Of a stretch of DNA of 53,194 nt, positions 33,045 through 41,961 are shown one piece after another. The notes beneath the pieces were generated by a model. It was not told the origin of the DNA. It ran no database searches and saw nothing but the letters and a program-made list of their open reading frames with translations. Within the stretch, counting starts at the first letter, position 1. Every line of letters starts with the position of its first letter. The stretch covers positions 1-53,194 of the forward strand of contig JAKBLM010000023.1 in the NCBI GenBank assembly GCA_021832085.1, read 5' to 3'. Made by a program: the position numbers and the translations under genes. Source of the stretch: Acidobacteriota bacterium (GTDB lineage: Bacteria > Acidobacteriota > Terriglobia > Acidiferrales > UBA7541).

Positions 33045-33068
33045 GCCGAGCTAAAGCTCGGCGCTACA
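33045..33068. repeat. REP-like hairpin element, family A copy 5
   Basis: GCCGAGCTAAAGCTCGGC then GCTACATCAGAT. Relative to the other copies both arms changed together (GGGCT/AGCCC to GAGCT/AGCTC), so pairing is kept. It sits in the short gap upstream of the glycosyltransferase. Confidence 0.8.
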
Positions 33069-33101
33069 TCAGATTTGAAAACGTATGGTTGCCAGTGAAG
33101 A

Positions 33102-34289
33102 TCAATTTGCTTCTTTCAGGGTAATTGTAGCCTCGCTGCCATAATCGGGGCCTCCCAGCGCCAGGAAGCGGCGAAGTACCGGGCGAACAAAATCGCTTCC
33201 TAGAACAATCACGGTACTCACAATGGGCGGCAACCATCGCGGCGTGCCGTTGCCCCTATCCCAGTAGAAAGACAGCGGGTGCCAGCTGTAGCCCTCCACG
33301 TTGGCAAACACACGGTCGGAGAATCGGCGCTGCCCATCCGTGTGGTGCGGATAACTCCGGAGGACATCGGCCGCCGTCGCCAGTTCGCGAAGGCGGACCG
33401 GTTCGTTGTAGGAGGGCAGCAGCAACACGTCGTTACAGCGCTTGCTTCGGATTTGAGAGACAAAATCGCCCCAGGTATCGGCGGGAGTCAGATTCAACAC
33501 CGTGTTGGGCCGGCGCCCGTGGCGGTCGCCACCCGCTACGACGGGGAAATCGTACTCCTCCGCCAAGCGCAGGGCATCCTGGTTTTCGTTCCAGGGACGC
33601 ATGCCGTTGATTTCAACCGCGTGAATCCAGGGGCGCAACCGGGCGATGAATTTCCGCAGCGTGGCCCAGTGCTCGGTGGCGCCCACGCGCACAAAATTGC
33701 AGCAGGGATGGTTGAGGACCAGTAAAGTTTCCGGCGAGCTGTCGAGAAAAGCGAACAGGTCATTCAGCCTCGGTTCCAGCGGCTCCGAGGTGTAACGGGA
33801 AAGCTCCGCCGTGATCTGAACCGCACGGGCCGGAGGGAGATTATGAACGCCCATATGGAAAGCGTTGCCACCGAAAGGAACGGTCCATTCGAGGGAAAGC
33901 GGCGTCCAATCCGTAGCCGGCAGCCCCTGCAATGACAGGGGGCCGGCGATGGTGTCGTGATCGGTGATGGATACGAGCGCCGCCAGGCCCAGCTTCTTCT
34001 CGATCTGCGATTTCTCCGAGGCGAGCACCATGCTTGCCGTGAGCGGAGGCGTCCAATAGGCTCGTCCGAAGTCCACCGGCTTGCCATTCCGCTGCTCGTA
34101 CTGCTTCATCTTCTGCTGCATCAAGCGGCTGACGACTGGAATGTGGTGGAATTCGATATAGCGGGGCAGGAAGTCGAGGGACTCCCTGGATTGGTTGGTG
34201 TGGCTGTGCAAGGATACCGCCGTGCGGAACTGTGATCGGAGCTTGGTGTTCTTTACGTCGCGATGAACCTGTGTCTCGGCGCGATTCAA
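33102..34289 (-). CDS. PHP-domain metallohydrolase-like protein
   Basis: 395 residues from a TTG start with a strong GGGGGAGGG five bases upstream. PHP-type metal ligands are visible: His28 and His30 (SLHSHTNQS), Asp110-His111-Asp112 (ITDHDTIAG), a Glu/His set around GNAFHMGVHNLPP, NHPCCNFVRVG and GGDRHGRRPN. PHP enzymes are metal-dependent phosphoesterases. The middle holds a ~60-residue insert (EFHHIPVVSRLMQQKMKQYEQRN) between the first two motifs, and the last 60 residues have no known role. No signal peptide is seen, so it is probably cytoplasmic. Gene order suggests co-expression with the glycosyltransferase. Confidence 0.78.
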   Translation of the reverse strand: MNRAETQVHRDVKNTKLRSQFRTAVSLHSHTNQSRESLDFLPRYIEFHHIPVVSRLMQQKMKQYEQRNGKPVDFGRAYWTPPLTASMVLASEKSQIEKKLGLAALVSITDHDTIAGPLSLQGLPATDWTPLSLEWTVPFGGNAFHMGVHNLPPARAVQITAELSRYTSEPLEPRLNDLFAFLDSSPETLLVLNHPCCNFVRVGATEHWATLRKFIARLRPWIHAVEINGMRPWNENQDALRLAEEYDFPVVAGGDRHGRRPNTVLNLTPADTWGDFVSQIRSKRCNDVLLLPSYNEPVRLRELATAADVLRSYPHHTDGQRRFSDRVFANVEGYSWHPLSFYWDRGNGTPRWLPPIVSTVIVLGSDFVRPVLRRFLALGGPDYGSEATITLKEAN

Positions 34290-34461
34290 TTGGCCCTCCC
34301 CCTTGGCTGCGCGTTGCCGCCCTTTGGCCGGCGTCGATACGGACCTCTATTTGATGCGAGAAATCCCTGAATCTGGCGAACATGCTCCGGGAGCGGAACT
34401 TGCTCTCCCGGCAGAAGATGACCGTGGAGGCCCGCGACCAACCCGGCGGCAGCGCCGTGGG

Positions 34462-35460
34462 TTATGAGGCGGCGGCGAGGGCGGAGAGAGCGCGGTCGAT
34501 TTCTTCCAGCTCGGATTCGCTGAAGCGGAAATCGGCGGCGCCGGCGATTTCGTTCACCTGCTCGGGCCGCCGCGCGCCGACGATTGCGCCGGTGACCGCC
34601 GGATGGCGCACCGTCCAGGCAATGGCAAGCTGAGCGGGCGTGCGGCCGTGGCGTTGGCCAATGGCGCGGAGCTTCTCGACCAGGCGCAGATTTTGCGCCA
34701 GTTTGGGTTCCTGGAAATCCGGATTCCTGGTCTTGCGCCAGTCGTCGCCGGGCAGCGCGGCGATGCGTTCGCGGGTCATCTTGCCGCTCAGCAGCCCGTT
34801 CTGCATGGGCGAATAGACGATCACGCCGATATTGTGGCGCTCGCAATAGGGCAGGATTTCGGCTTCGATTTCGCGGCGAATCAACGAATAGGGCGGCTGG
34901 AGGCTGCTGACCGGCGCGATCCTCGCAATCCGTTCGAGCTGCGGGACGGAAAAGTTGGAAACGCCGATGAAGCGCACCTTTCCCTGCTTCCGGAGATCGG
35001 CCAGCGTGCTCCAGGCTTCCTCGATGCCGGGCGCGGGTCCGCCGGCTTCCTCGGGCGGCAATGCGGGCCAGTGGATCTGGTAAAGGTCGATGGCGTCCAT
35101 TTTGAGCCGGCGGAGGCTATCTTCCGCTTCGCGGCGGAGGGACGCGGGACTGAGATTGTGCGAGATGACGCCGCTCTCATCCCACACCATGCTGCACTTG
35201 GTGAAGACGTAGGGCCGCCGCGAGGGCGGAATTCCACGCAGCGCGCGGGCCACGATTTCTTCCGAGTGGCCCAGCCCGTAGCCGGCCGCGGTGTCGATCC
35301 AGTTCACTCCCAAATCGATGGCGCGATGAATGGCCGCAACGGAATCGGCGTCGTCCTGCTCGCCCCAACTGAACTGCCATTTGCCGCCGCCAAGCGCCCA
35401 GGAACCGAAACCGATTGCCGAAATTTGAAAAGAGGTGTTGCCGAGCTGTCTGGTCTTCAT
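34462..35460 (-). CDS. Aldo/keto reductase
   Basis: 332 residues folding as an AKR barrel. The catalytic tetrad is visible: Asp56, Tyr61, Lys88 and His130 (DTAAGYGLGHSEEIV, YVFTKCS, DLYQIHWP). The NADPH-binding end has VIVYSPMQNGLLSGKM and AIVGARRPEQVNEIAGA. The pattern fits AKR11/12-like bacterial reductases of small aldehydes, and the sugar substrate cannot be assigned. It is a single gene, divergent from the glcD operon with a 139-base gap that could hold both promoters. Confidence 0.93.
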   Translation of the reverse strand: MKTRQLGNTSFQISAIGFGSWALGGGKWQFSWGEQDDADSVAAIHRAIDLGVNWIDTAAGYGLGHSEEIVARALRGIPPSRRPYVFTKCSMVWDESGVISHNLSPASLRREAEDSLRRLKMDAIDLYQIHWPALPPEEAGGPAPGIEEAWSTLADLRKQGKVRFIGVSNFSVPQLERIARIAPVSSLQPPYSLIRREIEAEILPYCERHNIGVIVYSPMQNGLLSGKMTRERIAALPGDDWRKTRNPDFQEPKLAQNLRLVEKLRAIGQRHGRTPAQLAIAWTVRHPAVTGAIVGARRPEQVNEIAGAADFRFSESELEEIDRALSALAAAS

Positions 35461-35599
35461 CTTCGTCCCTCCTGGCTGGCTCTGTTTCGAATGGATGCGG
35501 CGCCCAGGCCGGAAGTTTCGGAAGCTTCACCGGCGATGCCTGTCGACGCGCAAAGATTGTGAATAGGCGCGCGATACACTATATTGCTGCTACGGTGCC

Positions 35600-37090
35600 A
35601 TGACCCAAAGACGGATCAATCCGGAAGCGATTCAGGAACTCGAGCGGATCGTGGGGCGCGAGCAGGTGCTGACCGATCCGACAGAGTTGCGGCTCTACGA
35701 ATATGACGGCTCGGTGGAAACCGGCCGGCCCGATTGCGTGGTTTTCCCGGCCAACAAGGGCGAGGTGGTGGCGATTGCGCGCTGGGCCAACCGGCATGGC
35801 GTGCCGATGGTCGGCCGCGGCGCGGGCACGGGGCTTTCCGGCGGGGCGCTGGCGCGCGAAGGCGGCGTCCAGGTGGTCTTTTCGCGGATGAACCATATCC
35901 TGGCCATCGATTACGAAAACCGGCGCGCGGTGGTCGAGCCGGGGGTGGTGAATATGGACCTTTCGCGGGCGGTGGCCCACGCCGGGCTCCATTACGCGCC
36001 CGATCCCTCGAGCCAGAAGGCCTGCACGATCGGCGGCAACGTTGCGGAAAACGCCGGCGGACCGCACACGCTGCGCTACGGGGTCACCACGAACCACGTC
36101 GTCGCGCTCGAGGTCGTTCTTCCCGATGGCGAGTTGGTCCGCATCGGCGGCGCGGCGCCCGATCCGACCGGATACGACCTGGTGGGGCTTTTCGTCGGAT
36201 CGGAAGGAACGCTGGGGCTGGTGGTGGAAGCGACGGTGAAGCTGACGCGGCTGCCTGAGACGGTGAAGACGCTGCTCGCCGTCTTCGAGACGGCCGACGA
36301 CGCCACGGAAACCGTTGCCGCGCTCACCGCGGGCGGCATCACGCCCGCCGCGTGCGAAATGATGGACGGCTGGACGATCCGCATCGTCGAGTCGTGGATT
36401 CACGCGGGCCTGCCCACCGATGCCGGAGCGCTGCTGCTGATCGAAGTCGACGGCGCGCGCGAGGCGGCCGAGGAACAGGCCGCGGCGATGACCGAGATTT
36501 GCGGGCGCAATCGCGCCCGCGAGGTGCGCGTGGCGCGCGACGAACGCGAGCGCGAAGCGCTCTGGAAAGGACGCAAGAACGCCTTTGGCGCGCTCGGCCG
36601 CGTGGCGCCCGATTCCTATGTGCAAGACGGCGTGATTCCCCGGACGCGGCTGCCGGAAGCCCTGCGCCGGATCGGCGAGATCGGGCGCAAGCACGGCTTC
36701 GAGGTCGGCAACGTGTTTCACGCCGGCGACGGCAACCTGCACCCGATGCTCTGCTTCGACAGCCGCGAGCCCGGCCAATTCGAACGGGTCATCGAGACTG
36801 CCCGGGAGATCATCACGCTGTGCATCGAGATGGGCGGAACGATCACGGGCGAACACGGCGTCGGCATGGAGAAAGACCGGCTGATGCCGCTACTCTTCAG
36901 CGAAGCCGATCTCACACTGATGAGGTGCGTGCGCGAGGCCTTCAATCCTTTGGGCCTGCTGAATCCCGGCAAGGTCCTTCCCAGCGGCAAGGGCTGCGGC
37001 GAAATTCGCGTTCTGTCCACGATGTCCCAGGCCGGGCGGGCGGAATCGGGTGGCACGGCGGGCCGCTCTTCAGGCAAGTCACAACCATGA
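35600..37090 (+). CDS. glcD: Glycolate oxidase subunit GlcD (FAD-linked)
   Basis: 496 residues. The N-terminal FAD_binding_4 domain shows DCVVFPANKGEVVAIARWAN and the pyrophosphate loop GRGAGTGLSGGAL, then SSQKACTIGGNVAENAGGP. The C-terminal oxidase domain has HAGDGNLHPMLCFD and TITGEHGVGMEKDRLM, with the conserved catalytic histidines. It oxidises glycolate (or D-lactate-like substrates) to glyoxylate, passing electrons on through GlcF. Its stop codon overlaps the start of glcE (ATGA), so the two are translationally coupled. The last ~25 residues extend past the usual end at PGKVLP. Confidence 0.95.
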   Translation: MTQRRINPEAIQELERIVGREQVLTDPTELRLYEYDGSVETGRPDCVVFPANKGEVVAIARWANRHGVPMVGRGAGTGLSGGALAREGGVQVVFSRMNHILAIDYENRRAVVEPGVVNMDLSRAVAHAGLHYAPDPSSQKACTIGGNVAENAGGPHTLRYGVTTNHVVALEVVLPDGELVRIGGAAPDPTGYDLVGLFVGSEGTLGLVVEATVKLTRLPETVKTLLAVFETADDATETVAALTAGGITPAACEMMDGWTIRIVESWIHAGLPTDAGALLLIEVDGAREAAEEQAAAMTEICGRNRAREVRVARDEREREALWKGRKNAFGALGRVAPDSYVQDGVIPRTRLPEALRRIGEIGRKHGFEVGNVFHAGDGNLHPMLCFDSREPGQFERVIETAREIITLCIEMGGTITGEHGVGMEKDRLMPLLFSEADLTLMRCVREAFNPLGLLNPGKVLPSGKGCGEIRVLSTMSQAGRAESGGTAGRSSGKSQP

Positions 37091-38487
37091 GCGCGATTGG
37101 GGAAAAGCTGCTCGGCACGCTTACCGGGATTGCCGGCGAGGAAAACACCAGCGTCAACGCGCCCGATATCGCGCGGTACGTCGTCGACGGGCTGGCGCCG
37201 CAGGTGGTGGTGCGGCCTGGGAGCGCGGAGGAAATCGCGGAAATTTTCCGACTCTGCGCCGCGGACAAGCTCGCGGTGATTCCGGCCGGCTCCGGAACGA
37301 AGCTGCGCATGGGCGGGCCGCCGACACGCTACGACGTCGCGCTGGTCCTGACACGGATGGCGCGCGTTCACGCTTACGATGCCGGCGATCTCACCTTGAG
37401 CGTCGGGCCCGGCGCGCGGCTGGCCGACCTCGCTACCCTGCTTGAAAAGCAGCGGCAATTCCTTCCGCTGGCCGTTCCCTTCGCGGCGAAGGCCACAATC
37501 GGCGGCACGGTGGCGAGCGGAATCGATTCCCCGCTCCGCCAAGGCTATGGGACGACGCGCGATTTCCTGCTCGGCGCCGAGTTCGTCACCGGCACGGCGA
37601 CCATCGCCAAGAGCGGCGGCCGCGTGGTGAAAAACGTGGCGGGGTACGACCTGCACAAGCTGTTCATCGGCTCGCTCGGCACGCTCGGCGTGCTCACGCG
37701 GCTGAATTTCAAGACGTTTCCGCTGCCGGAATCGAGCCGCATGTTTCTGGTTTCGTTCGCGGGCGCTTCCGGCGCGCTCGACCTGGTGGAGCGCATCGTC
37801 CGGTCGCCGATTGAGCCGTCGTCACTCGATATCCTGAGCCCGTCGCTCGCGCAGCTCTTCGGCGGCCGCGCGCCTTCCACGGATCCGGGGCTGGCGCCAA
37901 TCGATTCGTGGCTGCCGTCGCCGGAATGGGTGGTGGCGGCCGGGTTTGGCGGCGGCAGCGCGGCCTTGCAGCAGCGCGTTGCCGACGAGATGGCCCGCAT
38001 GGCCGCGGAAGCCAAGGCGAGCGGCACGGTCCTGCTTGATGACAAGAAGCGGCCGGCGTTTTGGGGGCAGCTGCGGGAAGCAGTTCCGCTGCTCCTCGAT
38101 GCTTCCCCGGGCGCCACAATCCTTCGCATCGGCGTCCTGCCAAAATGCATGGGAGAGATCTTTACCGCGGCGCAAAGCAGCGCCGAGCGGCACGGGTTGC
38201 CGCTGGCGATTCTCGCCCGTGCAGCCGGGGCCATTTACGCCGCGTTCCTGCCGGAAAAAGTAGACGAGGACACGCTCGGCCGGCTGGCGCTCGCGGCCAA
38301 TGAAATGAGCGAAGCCGCCGCGGCCGCGCCCGGCTTCAGCTCCATTCTTTATTGCCCGGCACAGCTCAAGGGGAAGACCACCGTCTGGGGCCGCGAGCGG
38401 GCCGATCTCGGGCTGATGCGGAAAGTGAAGCAGGTGTTCGATCCCGAGGGCATCCTGAGCCCCGGGCGATTCGTCGGAGGGATTTGA
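37087..38487 (+). CDS. glcE: Glycolate oxidase subunit GlcE (FAD-binding)
   Basis: 466 residues from the ATG overlapping the glcD stop. It is a second FAD_binding_4 subunit with VVRPGSAEEIAEIFRLCA, PAGSGTKLRMGGPPTRYDV, ATIGGTVASGIDSPLRQGYG and GGRVVKNVAGYDLHKLFIGSLGTLG, then a smaller C-terminal part ending in KQVFDPEGILSPGRFVGG. With GlcD and GlcF it forms the membrane-associated glycolate oxidase. It is longer than the ~350-residue E. coli GlcE. The middle region (PSLAQLFGG through RPAFWGQL) seems to account for the extra length. Confidence 0.93.
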   Translation: MSAIGEKLLGTLTGIAGEENTSVNAPDIARYVVDGLAPQVVVRPGSAEEIAEIFRLCAADKLAVIPAGSGTKLRMGGPPTRYDVALVLTRMARVHAYDAGDLTLSVGPGARLADLATLLEKQRQFLPLAVPFAAKATIGGTVASGIDSPLRQGYGTTRDFLLGAEFVTGTATIAKSGGRVVKNVAGYDLHKLFIGSLGTLGVLTRLNFKTFPLPESSRMFLVSFAGASGALDLVERIVRSPIEPSSLDILSPSLAQLFGGRAPSTDPGLAPIDSWLPSPEWVVAAGFGGGSAALQQRVADEMARMAAEAKASGTVLLDDKKRPAFWGQLREAVPLLLDASPGATILRIGVLPKCMGEIFTAAQSSAERHGLPLAILARAAGAIYAAFLPEKVDEDTLGRLALAANEMSEAAAAAPGFSSILYCPAQLKGKTTVWGRERADLGLMRKVKQVFDPEGILSPGRFVGGI

Positions 38488-38489
38488 CG

Positions 38490-39803
38490 GTGGCGACGGT
38501 GGAAACGGAAGGGCAAACGACACCGGCCGCCGGAGAACCGGACCGGGCCGATTACCGCGATTACGCGCGCTGCGTGCATTGCGGCCTCTGCCTGAACCAC
38601 TGCCCCACCTATCGGCTGTGGGGCCGCGAGGCGGATTCGCCGCGCGGGCGCATCCGGCAGATGATCCTGGTCGATCAGGGCGAGATCAAGATCGACGAGG
38701 CATTCGTGACGCACATCGACCGCTGCCTCGATTGCCGCGCCTGCCAGACGGTGTGCCCTTCGGGCGTCGAATACGGCAAGCTGGTGGAACTCGCGCGCGG
38801 GCGAATCGAGCGGAATTACAGCCGGCCAACGACCGAGCGGCTGCTGCGCAACCTCTTCTATCGAAAATTGCTGCCGCATCCCGGGCGCATGGCGGCGCTG
38901 GGGCGCCTGGTGCGCTTTTCCCAGCGCTCCGGGCTCGAGCGGCTGGCGGGCGGGCTCGGCCTGCTGCGCGCGCTTGGGCTCGAAAAACGCGCCGAGCTGA
39001 TGCCGCCAATCGACTCGCAATTTTTCTCGACGAAAGAGACGCGGACGTTTCCGGCCCGGGGCGAGCGGCGGGCGCGCGTGGCTTTCTTTGCCGGCTGCAT
39101 CGCCCGGATGACGTTTTCCGCGCTGAACGAGGCGACCATCCGCGTGCTGCAGGCGAATGGCTGCGAAGTGGTGGTGCCGAGCGGGCAATGGTGCTGCGGG
39201 GCGCTGGCCGTGCACGCCGGTTTCCGCGACGTGGCTCGCGATCTGGCGCGGCGGAATCTGGACGTTTTCCTTTCCGAGGAGTTCGACGCGATCGTCACGA
39301 ATGCCGCCGGTTGCGGTTCGACGCTGAAGGAATATGGCTTGCTCTTCGGGCCGGAAAGCACGGAGCACGAACGGGCGGAAACCTTCTCTCAACGCGTGCG
39401 GGACGTCACCGAGTTTCTCGACCAGATCGGGCTTGCCGCGCCGCTGCAATCACTGCCCGTGCGCGTCACCTACCAGGATTCCTGCCACCTGCTCCACGGA
39501 CAAAAAGTGAGCGAAGCGCCGCGGCGGCTGATCGAGGCTGTCCCCGGCGTGGATTTGGTGGAAATGGCGTTCGCCGACCAGTGCTGCGGCTCCGCCGGCG
39601 TCTACAACGTCACCGAGACCGACACGGCGATGGAACTGCTTCGGCTGAAGATGGAAAACGCCAAGGCCACCGGGGCGACCGCGATCATCACCGCGAATCC
39701 CGGCTGCCTGCTGCAACTGCGCGCGGGAGCGAAACTCGCCTCGACAGGGCAGGAAGTGCTGCACGTTGTGGAGCTGCTGGACCGCGCCACACAAAAGCCT
39801 TAG
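38490..39803 (+). CDS. glcF: Glycolate oxidase iron-sulfur subunit GlcF
   Basis: 437 residues from a GTG at 38490, with GGAGG nine bases upstream; a TTG overlapping the glcE stop is an alternative. Two 4Fe-4S motifs are clear: Cys28/31/34/38 (CVHCGLCLNHCP) and Cys79/82/85/89 (CLDCRACQTVCP). The C-terminal half has two CCG domains (FFAGCIARM...QWCCGALAVHAG and SCHLLHGQ...DQCCGSAGVYN). GlcF passes electrons from the flavin subunits to the quinone pool at the inner membrane. It closes the glcDEF operon. Confidence 0.94.
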   Translation: MATVETEGQTTPAAGEPDRADYRDYARCVHCGLCLNHCPTYRLWGREADSPRGRIRQMILVDQGEIKIDEAFVTHIDRCLDCRACQTVCPSGVEYGKLVELARGRIERNYSRPTTERLLRNLFYRKLLPHPGRMAALGRLVRFSQRSGLERLAGGLGLLRALGLEKRAELMPPIDSQFFSTKETRTFPARGERRARVAFFAGCIARMTFSALNEATIRVLQANGCEVVVPSGQWCCGALAVHAGFRDVARDLARRNLDVFLSEEFDAIVTNAAGCGSTLKEYGLLFGPESTEHERAETFSQRVRDVTEFLDQIGLAAPLQSLPVRVTYQDSCHLLHGQKVSEAPRRLIEAVPGVDLVEMAFADQCCGSAGVYNVTETDTAMELLRLKMENAKATGATAIITANPGCLLQLRAGAKLASTGQEVLHVVELLDRATQKP

Positions 39804-39860
39804 CCCGCACATCTCACAAGGTGCGTCCAGGCAGCGGTAGGCGGGCTTGTCGCGCACGGG

Positions 39861-40367
39861 TCAACCCAGGAGGGATTTCAGCCAGATGGCCATAGCGCCC
39901 AGGCCGAAGAGACTGAAGGCCACGCCACCGATTCGCAATTCCCAGGTCAGCGCAAAGACTAGGTCTTGCGGAACGAGTGGGTGATCCATCCACCTCTGGA
40001 ACGTCCGAACCACCCAATCGCTGGCGTGAAAGAGGATGACGTATCCCGCGGAAAGACCGAGTGCCGCCGGAAAAACCAGCCAGTACAACTTCACCGTGCC
40101 CGAGGCCGCCTGGATCAAGGTCGGAGACCAAGCCACCGTGCCCGCCGCAAGCGCCAACCCCATGGCAAGGCCGCACAGGCCGAGCACGCGAATCTGGGCG
40201 AGCGCGCCTTTCACCGAGCGCGGCAGGAAGCTGGGCAAATTGCCGCCCGCGGCAAACACTTCGCAGACGGCGGCAAAGCGCCGCGGTCCAGCCAGCATCC
40301 AGACGCCGGTGATGGCCAGCAGCAGCGACAAGGCGAGAAACCCCACGATCATCAAGTACGAACCCAT
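39861..40367 (-). CDS. Four-helix integral membrane protein of unknown function
   Basis: 168 residues from the ATG at 40367, with GGAG upstream. There are four hydrophobic segments: IVGFLALSLLLAITGVWML, IRVLGLCGLAMGLALAAGTV, LYWLVFPAALGLSAGYVILF and IGGVAFSLFGLGAMAIWL. The second spans RVLG(L)xGLxxGxxL, a pattern seen in small uncharacterised inner-membrane proteins. I do not recognise a named family. It lies convergent to glcF, 58 bases away, and is probably a separate transcript. Confidence 0.7.
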   Translation of the reverse strand: MGSYLMIVGFLALSLLLAITGVWMLAGPRRFAAVCEVFAAGGNLPSFLPRSVKGALAQIRVLGLCGLAMGLALAAGTVAWSPTLIQAASGTVKLYWLVFPAALGLSAGYVILFHASDWVVRTFQRWMDHPLVPQDLVFALTWELRIGGVAFSLFGLGAMAIWLKSLLG

Positions 40368-40516
40368 GTCACAGCACTCCACACGACAGGGAAGCTGGAT
40401 GAAGTTTAAGAAGCGAGAGCGCCAAGGTACACAAAAAGTTAATAGATGTTGCCTTAGGAAGAAACAGGCGGGAATCCAGCGGTCTCAGCCGCTTTGCCGG
40501 GCCGATTCGGTTCGCG

Positions 40517-40783
40517 TTACCGTTCGCCGATCAGGTAGCGGCAACCACTCGGCCCCATACGGGCCGAATGCACTACCCCCGCTGGAACATCGATCCGCTC
40601 ACCGGCGTGATACGTGGCACTCTGGCCGTCCATCACGAGGGTCATCTCGCCGTCGAGGATGATATGGGCGGTTTCGGTGGGGTGGGTGTGGTCGGGATAG
40701 TAGGCATGCGGGCCGTCCTGCCAGACGTAAGTGTGGCCGAAGCCTTCGCTGCGGAGCTGCTGTTCGAGCGCCTTCAATTCCAT
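40517..40783 (-). CDS. Small cupin-domain protein
   Basis: 88 residues from the ATG at 40783, which has GAGGGG seven bases upstream; a longer frame to 40876 lacks such support. It is a minimal cupin: YPDHTHPTETAHIILDGEMTL gives the first motif (His, His, Glu, His) and ERIDVPAGVVHSARMG the second (His). It probably binds a metal. It ends just as the barrel closes (CRYLIGER). It is similar in type but not in sequence to the cupin at 21150. Its function cannot be assigned. Confidence 0.82.
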   Translation of the reverse strand: MELKALEQQLRSEGFGHTYVWQDGPHAYYPDHTHPTETAHIILDGEMTLVMDGQSATYHAGERIDVPAGVVHSARMGPSGCRYLIGER

Positions 40784-40903
40784 GGGTGTCCCCTCACCAG
40801 ATTGTACAGGGCAAGACGCGCTTGGGGGCGCCTCTGGGCGGGGAGATTTGGCGCCCCCAAGCTTATGCTTCCCCACGGGAGGGGTAGTCGCCGCGAGGAA
40901 CTT

Positions 40904-41818
40904 TTACGGAAAATCGGGCGGCCGGTGGCCCCGGCGCCGCGCCATGCGCCGGCGAAACGGCGGGCGCTGTTCCACGGTATAGCCCGCCGGCACGACGAAG
41001 AGCGATTCCGGCGGATTGGAAAGCCGGATGTGCGTCAACCGGAAAACGGTAGTGCCGAAGCGGGGATCGACGCGCTTGAGCAGGATCGTCGTCTGCAGCC
41101 GCGGCGAATACCAGCGCTCGGTGGTGATCACGATCGGCATTTCATTTCCGATCTGGCCGGCGGGAATCGTCCGCACGGTGCGCATGCCCTTCACCTGCAG
41201 TCCCTCCATTGTTTTTACGCCCAGCGACTCGATGCGGACTTCTTTCCGGAATCTGCTCCAGAAGCGGTTGCGCCGGTCGCGGCGCAGCACCGTTTTCCAT
41301 TTCGGCGGCGGGGGCATTTCAAAGGCGGTCTTCCTGTTTTCGTCGAGCGTGTAAATCTTGCCCGCCACCGGATCGTCGATGAAGACGAGGTGCGGCGGTT
41401 TGCCGGCCGCAGTCCATGGGCCGATATTCGCCAGTGTCATTTCGCGGCGGGTGCGGCCCTGGCTGTCGCGGGCGAACATACCGGTCGATTTCCGGTCGAT
41501 GCGGTTGCCGTCGGCGAGCACTTGTATCGTTTCGCGGACCACGTCGGCCGAAAACGGCGCGCCTTTCACCACCTTGGCGTTCATGGCCGAAAGCGGCGCG
41601 ACGAAGGAGAAAATTCCGCGCATCGGACCCGGCCGGGGATGGAAACTGCCCGGCGGCGGAGGCGGCGGCGCGTTTTTCTGAGGTGGCGCGGCTTGCGCCC
41701 GCGCGCCGGCAGCCATGGCCAGGGCGAAAATGGCCACTGCCGCCCAGCTCAACGCCGCGCACCCGGCGACCCTCACCAGCCCGGAACGATCCGCCATACG
41801 CCACTCATGCCGCTTCAT
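40904..41818 (-). CDS. Secreted protein downstream of an ECF sigma operon
   Basis: 304 residues from the ATG at 41818. The signal peptide is LSWAAVAIFALAMAAGARA. A Pro-rich linker (PPPPPPGSFHPRPGPM) leads to a domain with DSQGRTRREMTLANIGPW, FIDDPVAGKIYTLDENRKTAFEM and VKGMRTVRTIPAGQIGNEMPIVITTERWYSPRLQT, ending with a basic tail after FRLTHIRLSNPPESLFVVPAGY. Proteins with this FxxDP-x-xxxxYxLD pattern are found in acidobacteria next to sigma/anti-sigma genes. It may be a surface sensor or an effector of the sigma system. The frame upstream of 41818 is rejected because it reads a hairpin repeat. Confidence 0.75.
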   Translation of the reverse strand: MKRHEWRMADRSGLVRVAGCAALSWAAVAIFALAMAAGARAQAAPPQKNAPPPPPPGSFHPRPGPMRGIFSFVAPLSAMNAKVVKGAPFSADVVRETIQVLADGNRIDRKSTGMFARDSQGRTRREMTLANIGPWTAAGKPPHLVFIDDPVAGKIYTLDENRKTAFEMPPPPKWKTVLRRDRRNRFWSRFRKEVRIESLGVKTMEGLQVKGMRTVRTIPAGQIGNEMPIVITTERWYSPRLQTTILLKRVDPRFGTTVFRLTHIRLSNPPESLFVVPAGYTVEQRPPFRRRMARRRGHRPPDFP

Positions 41819-41858
41819 TTCTTCGACTCCTACGGTCGTCGTGTACCAGTGACCCGCA

Positions 41859-41880
41859 GGGGCATGGTGGGACATGCCCC
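41859..41880. repeat. Intergenic hairpin, family D
   Basis: GGGGCATG, loop GTGGGA, CATGCCCC, followed by TACCACCC. It lies between the secreted-protein gene and the anti-sigma gene and could affect their relative expression. It resembles the other REP-like families in having a TAC-containing tail. Confidence 0.7.
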
Positions 41881-41961
41881 TACCACCCACCAACACAACT
41901 CCGAAAATTCCATTCCGTCCAGGGCCGCCAGCTCCGCCGTCCGCGCTGCGCTTCCGCGGCG

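Noticed and set aside
36352..37086. Long frame in front of GlcE
   Set aside because: It runs antiframe through glcD with an Arg-rich sequence; GlcE starts at the ATG overlapping the glcD stop.
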